64,000 nucleotides of DNA from Rhodeus uyekii (taxonomy: Eukaryota; Chordata; Actinopteri; Cypriniformes; Acheilognathidae), in NCBI GenBank assembly GCA_037043235.1, contig JAWRVZ010000043.1, positions 347,001 through 411,000 on the forward strand, in the 5' to 3' direction. Shown here piece after piece: positions 55,936 through 64,000 of the stretch. Both the position numbers and the translations under genes were made by a program. Each line of letters starts with the position of its first letter. Position 1 is the first letter of the stretch. The notes below the pieces were generated by a model that saw nothing but the letters and a program-made list of their open reading frames with translations, made no database searches and was not told the origin of the DNA.

Positions 55936-57094
55936 CCATAAAGTATATAACCTTTCAATTATAAAATTGACAGGGAGTTTAATTTATATCAAGTGAATGT
56001 TGCATATTTAATGACTAAACACACTTACCTGTTGGAATTCGGAAAATCAAAATTGGTGAAAGTTCACGAACTTATTGGCTTTAAATAGATAAAGATTTAA
56101 ATAGATCATTCAAATGACTTATAAGACTTATCATAGACTTAAGAATTGAAGACTTGAAATACTTTGAAATAAGAAGTGCATTTGGTTTCTTTTCCAGAGA
56201 GTCCATTTAATAGGTGATTAAGTTGAAACACCCAGGCAGTGTTGACAATGAGTTCTTGATTCTTGTGTGGGCGGCTGAGCGCGCGATCTGGAAGCAGCGC
56301 GCGCGTTCGGGCTGTACTGCACGCGATCTGACTTTGGTGCGCGCTACTGCTTGAGCTGCGAGAGGGGAAGCGCGTTAGTTTAAAACAGTCACATTTCAGA
56401 AGTGGATTTCCCGAAACAGTAGCATCAAGATGGCACAAACTGCTCGTGATTTAGAATTAGCTGAAATCAAAGCGCTGGGAGGATTACAGCTGCTCTTGTT
56501 TGAGTGAGCTGACGGAGAGAGAGTGTGAGCTGAAACTGCAGCGCGGTTTGCCGAGGACCCGCGGCGGCGGCGGCGGGCTGGCGCTGGTGGAAAGCCCGTT
56601 CCTTGCTGGATAAGGGCGGCATTGCTTGAGACTCAAGCTTGACAACGAGCTTATGAATGTGGATGTTTCGCTTGCGGTGGCGAGAACAGGATCGCGTTTC
56701 ACTGTGCGTTTAGTTCTTTGTTGCTTGGGATCCGTTTGTTTGGTCTGGCACCCGTGATGAAATGCCAAGGGTGCGTGGTGTTAGGCGGATGAGCATCGCT
56801 CCAGATTCCGGAGGTTTTTGTAGAAAATCCATCTAACGTGTAGAGCAGCTCTCTACTAGAGCTCGATTCCAGCTGTCTCGTGACCGGAAGGTGGAGCCGT
56901 ATGCCGTAAACTGTCCAGCTGTTGTAAAAGTGTACAGCTGCCGTAAACCGTCAAGAGGTGTAGGTGAGTCAAACATGGCTATATATACACGCTTCCTCTC
57001 ATGCTGATAGGATGAGGTGTAATTGCTGATGATGAGTTGATTGCTTTCATTCTTGAACGTGCTCCTCCCGAACTTTGTTAATCAAACATCATTT

Positions 57095-58035
57095 AAATGA
57101 ATAGATCCAATTGATGATTGTGACACCAGGAAGTGAAATATCTCCACTTCAGAGAATAAAGTTTCCTTGTGGGGGAAGCTTTGGAGGGAAGGATGGTGTA
57201 AACAATCTCAATTGAGATAGAAGTCAACCCCCTCAGAGGCCAAGCCCACAGTTTCCATAGCTCTAGACAGGAGTGACGTACCGACCCCTTCGCCTGAGAC
57301 AGAAGTTCCCTCCAGGGTGGAATCTCCATAGGAGAGCCAGCAAGGAGAGATATAAGATCCGCAAACCATTTTCGACTTGGAAAATGTGGGGCAACCAGCA
57401 AGAGACTTAGCCCATCTTGTCGAACTCTCTCCAAAATTCCTGGGAACAGAGCAGTGAGGGGGAAATAATACAGGCAAAGGATGAGATAGGGAGAACCATA
57501 GCGGTCAATGTTTTTTTTTCCGAGTGAGGCGAAGAGATCTACCTATGCTCTGCCGAAGTTCTCTCAAAGGAAGTCCATTACCTCGGGGTGGAGCCTCCAT
57601 TCTGAGCCTCAGCAGGATGTCTGCTCCCTGATTTTGATACCCTGGGATGTAAACCGCTCTTAACAAGAGTAAAGTCCCTGGGGCGCACAGGAGGATCTGG
57701 TGTGGCAATTTCCATAGTGGGCAAAAACGCTGAACTCTCTAGTGGTTTAGGTGGTTTAACAACCGGTGGATTGTCCATACGTAAAAGCATATGGTGGGCC
57801 CTTAGGTCTTGGAGGACGTTTTTTAGTGCCTGAAAAACATATGTGCCACAATAGATGCTGGCCCCGCCACAGACCCTGAGCCGAGCAACCATTCATGATT
57901 GCACCCTAGCCGGTGAGGGCAGCTTCCGTTGTTATTGCGACACGGCGACAACAAGCTCCTAGCACTGGTCCCTGGGAAAGAAAACAATTAGGCAAAGTGG
58001 ATTTTCCCTTCAGGAGAAAACACCTTGGTTATGTG
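57095..58035 (-). pseudogene. DIRS RT/RNase H region and recombinase start
   Basis: The minus strand in pieces: 57985-57905 has SQGPVLGACCRR then LTG-stop-GAIMN, the RNase H start of fish DIRS, with the usual Trp codon turned to TAG. 57578-57892 has LKNVLQDLRAHHMLLRMDN. 57505-57708 has LRAVYIPGYQNQGADILLR, the conserved end of RNase H. 57093-57434 has LLLVAPHFPSRKWF and LWAWPLRG, then TRKLYSLKWRYFTSWC, which begins the tyrosine recombinase. Stops and frame changes separate each block. Confidence 0.85.
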
Positions 58036-58255
58036 CTTATCCGAGCGCATCTCAGGGTCAGCTACACAAAACGCTGCAGAAGCAGAGCTACCAAAATAAT
58101 CAAGGACACTAACCACTCTACAAACCCTCATTTCACCCGGCTACCATCTGGTAAGCGCTTCCGAAGCCTGATGGCCAAAATGAGAGACTTAGGAGGAGTT
58201 TCTTCCCCCAGGCCATGATTTAACATCACGTGACTTTGAATCTTGAATCTTGATC
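58036..58255 (+). mobile_element. LINE 3' fragment inserted in DIRS RT
   Basis: The plus strand encodes RSRATKIIKD and FTRLPSGKRFRSLMAK, the C-terminal tail of a CR1/Rex-like ORF2, then 'cttcccccaggccatgatt' and a short tail 'ttgaatcttgaatcttga'. DIRS sequence resumes on both sides. Confidence 0.75.
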
Positions 58256-58629
58256 CACCCCTGTATGGGTCTCATGTACAGCAGGTCAAAAGGTATCACG
58301 TTGGATGTAGTTGGCATCAGACCCAGCAGTTTCTGAAACTGTCTGAAAGTTGGTGACTGACCTAGCTTTAGCTCATTGATGGCTGAAAGGATTGAGGAAA
58401 TGCGAGCTGGGGCCGGATCCGCCACCTTCAGCACTGAATCACAAATTATCCCAAGGAACATAGTCTGTTGAGCAGGAAACAACACACTCTTCTTGGTGTT
58501 CAGCTCCAACCCCAACTTTCTCATATGTGCGAGGACGACATCTCGATGCCAAATTGCTAAATGTTCTGATTGAGCTAAAATCAACCAATCATAAATTTTA
58601 CTGAGTATGTGGATGCCCTGGAGTTGCAA
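58256..58629 (-). pseudogene. DIRS reverse transcriptase fragment
   Basis: Minus frame: YDWLILAQSEHLAIWHRDVV (motif C region; the consensus YIDDWL is reduced to KIYDWL), then HMRKLGLELNTKKSVLFPAQ, FLGIICDS, RQFQKLLGLM and LLYMRPIQGW. This is the palm and thumb of the DIRS RT. It is cut at 58256 by the inserted LINE fragment. The altered YDD motif makes it inactive. Confidence 0.9.
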
Positions 58630-59330
58630 TGGAGTATGCCTGCAGAATTGAAATAGTGTGCAGATATGCCTCAGCCTGACCTGCTGCCGAATAAGCTTTA
58701 GTCACCAGCGCAGATGTACCATTTAGTGTCTTGTCTTTAGTGTCGATACAGTGGCAGGAGAGATAAAGCTTGCAAGTGTCTGTTCCATTCTGGACATCAC
58801 CACATAACCGTGGTGTTTAATCCCGGAGATGTTTGCAAAATTTGAGGTGAAGGGATTAAACACACAAGAAGAAACGTGTATGAAGGTCGGAAAAGAACGG
58901 CAAGTCCCAACGTGAAGTTTGTACTCTTGAAGGCAGGAAGCGGTTGTCCAGTTTGCTCTTAGGACAGTGCTCCTGTCTCTTGGCTGGACAATCGATATTT
59001 AACTCAGCCACAGCTCAAGTCACAACCACCACAAGTTCCTCATAGGCTGGAGACTGAAGTGGTGAGTGTTCAATATCTCCAGTATCGATACGAACAACGT
59101 CCAGTTCCTCAGAACTGGACAGCTATAGTACTGCTGCCTCACTCAGTGTAGAAGAAACCACAGAGCATGCTTACAGTCACTGAAATGAGGCACTGGATCT
59201 AGCAGGTGAAAAAGAGCAAGGCCCATACCAAACCCCTCTGACAGTTCAATCTGTGAACTCCATGACTTGCGATCTCAGCTCTCCCTCAGCATGTTATTTG
59301 ATCAATCTATTTTGATTTGGCCTCATATGT
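58630..59330 (-). pseudogene. DIRS Gag (ORF1) remnant
   Basis: Minus-strand pieces match the Gag of fish DIRS elements. 59140-59080 reads LSSSEELDVV. 58950-58910 reads CPKSKLDNRFLPS, then a LPFFSDLHTRF-like stretch, and KHHGYVVMSRMEQTLASFIS. The region ends with an alanine/glycine-rich motif in a shifted frame near 58650-58720. Multiple frameshifts. Confidence 0.75.
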
Positions 59331-59900
59331 GTTTAGGAATAACTTAACACTGATACTTATTAAACAACACAGATAATGATAGATTAAGCTTATAAATATA
59401 TACAAGCATGTTTTTCTGTATTGACTCTATAGAACAATTGTAGAACAATTCTCGTACTGAATCCCCAAGTTATTGTTTTCTTGTATGTAGTTCTGATAGA
59501 GCATGCATGGATAGTTTACAGTTTGTTTTCTGCAAAGCACTTCTGAAAAACTGAACATTCTTTGTTTTTCCAGGACCAAACTGAAGCCTGAGGCATTGTG
59601 ACTTGGCCAATGTCAATGTTCCCTTCCCAAACACTAAAATACTCTTCTGTGATTCATAGATGCCATCGTTTGTGAGTGTCTGTGAGCAATGACAAGACAA
59701 GGACTTGAGGGCAGATCACACTCATTCCAAAGCACATATAAAGCAAAGTTATCTACAGGTACCAATAAACCCAACACCAAAATCAACATAGACTTACTGT
59801 GTTGGAAACTGGTTGCATTCATACACACTCATTTTATGGTTCATGCAATGGAAATTGAAGGAAAACTAAATGGATGGGGAGTCAAAGCAACTACTCAAAT
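59331..59900. other. No gene seen
   Basis: Unrecognised. Part of it may belong to the 5' end of the LINE that follows. Confidence 0.4.
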
Positions 59901-60528
59901 CAAGAAGAGGAACCGACTAGGAATGGACACCCCAGATTGTAAATTGCTTCTGTAAAGTTACGTTTTCTGATACTCTTCAATCTTTACCATATCACACCAA
60001 GTTTGAACCACTGGAAGGTACTTAGTACTATAGATAATAGGCAGGTCAAAGTATATCATATCTGCATCCAACCTAGACATATCTTAAGATATTGTCCTGA
60101 GTTTACAAGTTACAAGTGTGGAAAGTAGGGTCATTATACCAGGGAGTGTTCAGAGCAGAGTAGTGATATAGTTAGACAGAGTAGATATAGACAGAGTAGT
60201 TTAGTGATATAATGGGGAGTTCAGACTTGTTCACTGGCGCTAATAGAGAAGACCACGGACTCATGGCAGAAGATGTCATGGAAAGCACTTTCGATGATAT
60301 AGTAATCCAAGACAAAGTGTGGAAGATCATATAGCTGATGTTGAAGTTTCATGCTCTCAGAGAGCTGTGCCATCAATAGGCTGCTGTATAGTGAACAACA
60401 AAAGAAAAGTTGGAAAAGTTAATAATATGACCTAGTTAGTGTAATTCATCAGTATAAAGATGATACTATGTTTACTGTCAAGAACATAGACAGCATAAAG
60501 CGCTTAATGAACCACATGAATACGTACC
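59900..60528 (+). pseudogene. Tx1-like LINE, ORF1 zinc knuckles and RT motif C
   Basis: 60040-60165 encodes RQVKVYHICIQPRHILRYC then YKCGK-stop-GHYTREC. These are two CCHC zinc knuckles in which the first Cys of each is lost (Tyr, Ser) and a TAG interrupts the second. Further on, 60440-60528 encodes VIHQYKDDTMFTV and SIKRLMNHMNTY, the RT motif C region (YKDD where YADD is usual). The ORF2 sequence between them is missing. The reading frame resumes exactly at 62852 after the LTR element. Clade assignment rests on remembered Tx1/L1 motifs. Confidence 0.65.
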
Positions 60529-60935
60529 TGTAACACTGTTCCTGTCTGGGTCTTCTTTGTCACTTCCTGTCATTCTTGTCTTTGTTCCACTTCCTGTCTC
60601 TCGGGTTATTGTTTCACTCCCTACACCTGTCTTGTAAAAACTTCCTCGTTAGTCTCCCAGGTGTTGCTGTTTCCCCTTGTGTATATATCACTTGTGCATT
60701 TCCCTGGTGTTTGTCAGTTGTTAACTAAGTAATGGTGGTCGTTTCTTGTTCTCCAGCCGTGGTTCTTGTTTTGAGTTAAATTCTAGTGTTTGGTTTACGT
60801 TTAGTTTATTGCACAAGTGTGCTTATTTGTTTTGTTATTTAAAGTGTTTTGTTTTGTTTACTATTAAATGAGTTTTCATTCTGATCCTGTTCTCGTCCTC
60901 GTGGTTCTCCTGCTTCGCACACCCCGATCGTTACA
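60529..60935 (+). repeat. 5' LTR
   Basis: TG...CA termini, TATATA near the middle, 'ttatttaaagtgttttg' and a TATTAAA signal near the 3' end. Confidence 0.95.
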
Positions 60936-60964
60936 GAACAACTGACCAGGTTCGTCGGCCTCTA

Positions 60965-62227
60965 GTGGACTACGTGGCGTTGTTTTTAGATGCTTCGCAT
61001 TGGGTGGGTTGGGGCGATTTCGCCCTCAACCTGTGCTTCGAGGGAGGACTGGACAGGGATGTAGTCCGGCCACACGGGTGCCTGGAAGCTGCCCTACCGG
61101 ACTACATTAATGTGGTGCTGTGCCTCAACGGTATAAACTTTGAGGTTGAGGAAATGACCACATCCTCTCTCCCTGGTCCTGCGGTCACGCCCATGACAAC
61201 CCGCCTGCCCGAGCCAGAGTCTGCGGCGATCGAGACACCGCGCCGCCGCCGCCGTAAACGGGGCCAGCGGAGGGGTACCGCGGCAACCGATCCAGAGATC
61301 CGCCAGCCAGAGCCCGATCCGGAGATCCGCCAGCCAGAGCCCGATCCGGAGATCCGCCAGCCAGAGCCCGATCCGGAGATCCGCCAGCCAGAACCAGAGC
61401 CCGAGCTGCTGTGGCCCGACCCGCCAGAGCTGCCTGAACTGTGGCCCGACCCGCCAGAGCTGCCTGAACTGTGGCCCGACCCGCCAGAGCTGCCTGAACT
61501 GTGGCCCGACCCGCCGCTGGACTTCCGGGACACCCCAGAGCCGCCGCCGGCCTTCGCCGACGTCCCAGAGCCCGTTACCGGCCCGGAGGCCGCCGTCCCA
61601 GAGACTCTTGCCCTGCCGGTGCCACCCGTGCGCCTCGCCCTGTAGGCGCCACCGAGACTTCTCGCCCTGCCGGCGCCCCCAGTGACTCTCGCCCTGCCGG
61701 CGCCCCCAGTGACTCTCGCCCTGCCGGCGCCCCCAGTGACTCTCGCCCTGCCGGCGCCCCCAGTGACTCTCGCCCTGCCGGCGCCCCCAGTGACTCTCGC
61801 CCTGCCGGCGCCCCCAGTGACTCTCGCCCTGCCGGCGCCCCCAGTGACTCTCGCCCTGCCGGCGCCATCCGTGACTCTCGCCCTGCCGGCGCCACCCGTG
61901 ACTCTAGCCCTCTTGAACTCTCAGCTCAGAGAACTCTGTCCTGACCTGCCAGCCTTGCCCGAGCCTGCGTGGCTCACCCCGCCGGCGCCGCCTGACCCGC
62001 CGGCCTTGCCCGAGCCTGCCTGGCTCACCCCGCCGGCGCCGCCTGACCCGCCAGCCTTGCCCGAGCCCGCCTGGCTCATTCCCCAGGCGCCACCTGACCC
62101 GCCAGTCTTGCCTGAGCCCACCGGGCTCCTTTCCCCGGCTCCACCCTGGTCACCTGCCGGTAACCCTGCCCTGCCCGAGCCAGCTTGGCTTACCCCCCCT
62201 TTCCCTCCCCCTGGACTCTGTGGTTAA
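60965..62227 (+). CDS. Gag-like proline-rich repeat protein with internal TAG
   Basis: One reading frame runs from the end of the 5' LTR (open since about 60936; no ATG near the start, GTG at 60965) to a TAA at 62225-62227, interrupted once by TAG at 61643-61645. The N-terminal 60 residues (VDYVALFLDASHWVGWGD, then FALNLCFEGGL) resemble the capsid-like part of fish gypsy Gag. A basic patch PRRRRRKRGQRR follows. Next come repeats: DPEIRQPEP (27 bp x4, 61289-61396), LWPDPPELPE (30 bp x4, 61409-61528), TLALPAPPV (27 bp, about nine copies, 61670-61915) and a 51-bp PALPEPAWLTPP-type unit (61940-62120). The TAG falls in a copy of the third repeat. It may be a mutation or a readthrough site. A host-gene origin for the tail is possible but unsupported. 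Confidence 0.6.
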
Positions 62228-62429
62228 TTTATTCATTTTTATAATTTTTTTTCCGTGTGGTATTGAGAACTGTTTAGAGTTATGATTCTTTGAGAAATAA
62301 TTGTTTATTTTTTATTAGCATTTTCACTTAGGTTTTGTCTCCTTTGGGTTCCCTCGGGTTTCATGTCTTGTTCTGTCCCCCGCCCACCCTCCGCAGTTGT
62401 TACTTTGATGGCGCGAGGACGCGCCTACC

Positions 62430-62444
62430 GGAAGGGGGGCGTTA
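62430..62444 (+). other. Polypurine tract of LTR element
   Basis: GGAAGGGGGG immediately upstream of the 3' LTR is the usual plus-strand primer position. Confidence 0.8.
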
Positions 62445-62851
62445 TGTAACACTGTTCCTGTCTGGGTCTTCTTTGTCACTTCCTGTCAGTCTTGTCTTTG
62501 TTCCACTTCCTGTCTCTCTGGTTATTGTTTCACTCCCTACACCTGTCTTGTAATCACTTCCTCGTTAGTCTCCCAGGTGTTGCTGTTTCCCCTTGTGTAT
62601 ATATCACTTGTGCATTTCCCTGGTGTTTGTCAGTTGTTAACTAAGTAATGGTGGTCGTTTCTTGTTCTCCAGCCGTGGTTCTTGTTTTGAGTTAAATTCT
62701 AGTGTTTGGTTTACGTTTAGTTTATTGCACAAGTGTGCTTATTTGTTTTGTTATTTAAAGTGTTTTGTTTTGTTTACTATTAAATGAGTTTTCATTCTGA
62801 TCCTGTTCTCGTCCTCGTGGTTCTCCTGCTTCGCACACCCCGATCGTTACA
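62445..62851 (+). repeat. 3' LTR
   Basis: Same length as the 5' LTR. Differences are seen at 'cagtc/cattc', 'ctctgg/ctcggg' and 'aatcac/aaaaac'. Confidence 0.95.
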
Positions 62852-63188
62852 GTACCAAAAAGCAGCAGGGCCAAAGATTAGTGTGGTGAAATCTGAAATT
62901 ATGTTCTTTAGAAAAGGCAAAATATCAGATTGTGGAATTCCTTTTTAAATTGTTGAGGATTGTATTTAGGTGCTGTGGGTTAACACAGGTGTGGAGGATA
63001 CATAAGCAAGGGATTTAACATGGACTGTAATATTACACACAATAAAATAAACCGTCAACTATTAGAAGCAAATAGTGGACTGAAATTGGAAGGAAAAGTG
63101 ATTGTCATTAATGTCGAGATTTGTTCATGCACTAAGTGTTCTAGACATGCCAGAGTTGGTATTGAAAGAGCCAAATTTCATTATAAGC

Positions 63189-63190
<2 letters not shown>
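62852..63190 (+). pseudogene. Tx1-like LINE RT, distal part
   Basis: Continues the frame of 60528: YQKAAGPKISVVKSEIMFFR (spanning the insertion site), then GIPF, a TAA stop, and a VLWVNTGV-like stretch. 63020-63115 adds GLKLEGKVIVINVEICS, the conserved block after the RT thumb. The fragment ends at a T homopolymer. No complete domain survives. Confidence 0.65.

Positions 63191-63224
<34 letters not shown>
63191..63224. repeat. T homopolymer
   Basis: 34 consecutive T. Confidence 0.98.
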
Positions 63225-63225
<1 letters not shown>

Positions 63226-63279
63226 TGGAGAGGAAAGAAAGATAGGAAGAGAGGAAAGATTTTTTTGAGGATCTTAAAA

Positions 63280-64000
63280 AAGTATTGTTCCTGAAGCACT
63301 ATGAAATCGATCAATGTGAATGCACGTCATGGGCCTGTGACGTCATGAGCCACGAGTATAATGGTGTGCCGGAAATCAGAATTGGCAGCTTTGAGTGTCT
63401 TCAACAAAGCACTATGTCAGTTATGTGTGTGAGAGCTGGCTACATTTTGTCTGTGTGTGTGTGAGATCAACAAACCCTAGTTAGTTTAAAAAGAACAGGA
63501 CTCTCCACATTTCACTATTATAGATTGAAAACATGGTAGAACAGACGTTTAGAGCGTGTCCTTCTCCCTGCCCTCGCTACATCACGGGCAGGGATAAACA
63601 CCTCATCTGTTGTCTGTTTGGGAGTCGGGCACGCTCAGTCAGCGCTCAAGGACACTAACTGTGAGCACTGTGAGCAGCTCTTGCTGTGTATGCTCCACTC
63701 CCCCTTGCAGTATTTTGCGAGACCGCTCAGGCTCGCGTTCCCCTGGGCTCGGGTCCCGCTGCTGCTGAGGCTCAGCGGCGATCTATGTCCTGGGGTTTGC
63801 ATATGGATCTGACGGCCTCTGCCCTATCTCAGTTCTTAACCGGCAGATCCAGTCTCCCCTGTCTGGACCTGGAGGCACGCTTGAGGGCGGTTACTTCTGA
63901 CCAAGCAGAGGCACTGGAGCTGCGACTGTCCAGCTCTGAGGGGTTGGATGCTGTCAGCATTGAGGCAGGAGAGTCCTGGCGGACGCTTGCTTCCCACAGG
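63280..64000 (+). pseudogene. DIRS 5' region and Gag, cut by window end
   Basis: 63290-63350 resembles the DIRS terminal region at 19330-19375 ('aacgtcatgggcgg' against 'cacgtcatgggcctg'). From about 63540 the plus strand encodes a DIRS Gag start: CPSPCPRYITGRDKHLICC, then in the next frame GVGHAQSALKDTNCEHCEQL (a Cys/His cluster). It then shifts back to AQRRSMSWGLHMDL, LDLEARLRAVTSDQ and LRLSSSEGLDAV. Two frameshifts (about 63620 and 63710) mark it as decayed. The rest lies beyond the window. Confidence 0.75.

Larger units (their letters stand above)
50259..57094 (-). mobile_element. Split-direct-repeat element, copy 2 (6.8 kb, non-coding)
   Basis: Inverted relative to copy 1. Its A repeat is at the right end (about 56930-57094, minus strand AAATGATGTTTGATTAAC) and its B repeat at the left end (50259-50376). 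It has only A...B, lacking the extra A2-B2 of copy 1, as expected after B1-B2 recombination. The interior aligns with copy 1 in its outer parts (54390-57090 with 23010-24990). It has a 114-bp hairpin array (50600-52420), three higher-order units, a hAT MITE (55587-55935) and a Rex1 tail (53019-53090). It splits a DIRS recombinase gene. No protein domain was found. Confidence 0.75.
49737..59330 (-). mobile_element. DIRS1-like retrotransposon, split by two insertions
   Basis: Minus strand, in order: Gag (about 59300-58600), reverse transcriptase/RNase H (58630-57095), then tyrosine recombinase (57200-57095 continuing at 50258-49737). The 6.8-kb split-repeat element (50259-57094) lies inside the recombinase gene and a 220-bp LINE fragment (58036-58255) inside the RT gene. 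All genes are broken by frameshifts and stops, and the 3' end is truncated at about 49737. Confidence 0.85.
60529..62851 (+). mobile_element. Young non-autonomous LTR retrotransposon, 2323 bp
   Basis: Two 407-bp LTRs differ at about four positions by eye. Both start TGTAACACTGTTCCTGTC and end CGATCGTTACA. A perfect 5-bp duplication GTACC flanks the element (60524-60528, 62852-62856). A polypurine tract GGAAGGGGGG (62430-62439) precedes the 3' LTR. The 1.5-kb interior has no protease, reverse transcriptase, RNase H or integrase. It holds a single repetitive proline-rich frame. Mobilisation would need enzymes from a related gypsy-like element. The solo LTR at 15384-15780 is an older relative. 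Confidence 0.95.

Noticed and set aside
61102..61895. Minus-strand Gly/Ser- and Ala-rich frames opposite the proline-rich ORF
   Set aside because: They are antisense shadows of GC-rich repeats with unit lengths divisible by three.
1..64000. Host protein-coding exons or cellular RNA genes
   Set aside because: Every motif-bearing frame traced to a mobile element. Remaining frames are short and motif-free. The tRNA-like sequences are SINE heads with LINE-type tails, not tRNA genes.

Overview
The window is transposon-rich, non-genic DNA from a ray-finned fish, most likely a cypriniform. Support comes from Tc1, Tigger/pogo, hAT, L2 (with an esterase-type ORF1), Rex1, Tx1-like, gypsy-LTR and DIRS elements, tRNA-derived SINEs and many long GT and AT microsatellites. 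I found no host exon or cellular RNA gene that I can support. Nearly every real reading frame belongs to a mobile element, and only one looks fully intact: a 598-residue Tigger transposase at 46648-48444. Long stretches (about 16-18, 20.9-22.5, 36-38.3 and 42.5-45.8 kb) are A+T-rich with nothing recognisable.

Layout. 0-6.3 kb: LTR remnants, a 983-bp TA-flanked MITE, a solo LTR, a dead Tc1 element with a hAT MITE inside it, and Rex1 LINE fragments. 6.9-12.1 kb: a near full-length but frameshifted L2 LINE on the minus strand, with a TA-flanked MITE inserted in its ORF2. 13.4-15.8 kb: three solo LTRs, two with perfect 5-bp target duplications. 18-21 kb: a dispersed repeat, DIRS terminal sequence and a Tigger fragment. 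22.5-28.5 kb: an L2 3' end split by a 5.2-kb non-coding element with split direct repeats (A1...B1-A2-B2). 28.5-33.6 kb: DIRS debris, a solo LTR, and a repeat holding a Tigger-like element and a BED-finger hAT remnant. 34.4-35.2 kb: a long foldback element. 41.4-42.5 kb: an L2 fragment holding a hAT MITE. 45.8-49.2 kb: an L2 copy holding the intact Tigger. 49.7-59.3 kb: a minus-strand DIRS element split by a second, 6.8-kb copy of the split-repeat element. 59.9-63.2 kb: a Tx1-like LINE split by a very young LTR element (LTRs differ at about 4 of 407 bases by eye). That element carries only a proline-rich repeat ORF. 63.3 kb to the end: the 5' part of another DIRS element.

The most unusual system is the pair of split-repeat elements at 22853-28026 (+) and 50259-57094 (-). 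They have no recognisable polymerase or recombinase. They are dominated by tandem arrays of short hairpins with a TGCG/CGCA loop, whose stems vary between types while both arms stay complementary. The arrays have different periods in the two copies (49 and 114 bp). The second copy sits inside the tyrosine-recombinase ORF of a DIRS element, the class of enzyme that could plausibly mobilise it. The L2, DIRS and Tx1 hosts, together with intact paralogous sites in the same window, allow several insertions to be defined to the base.
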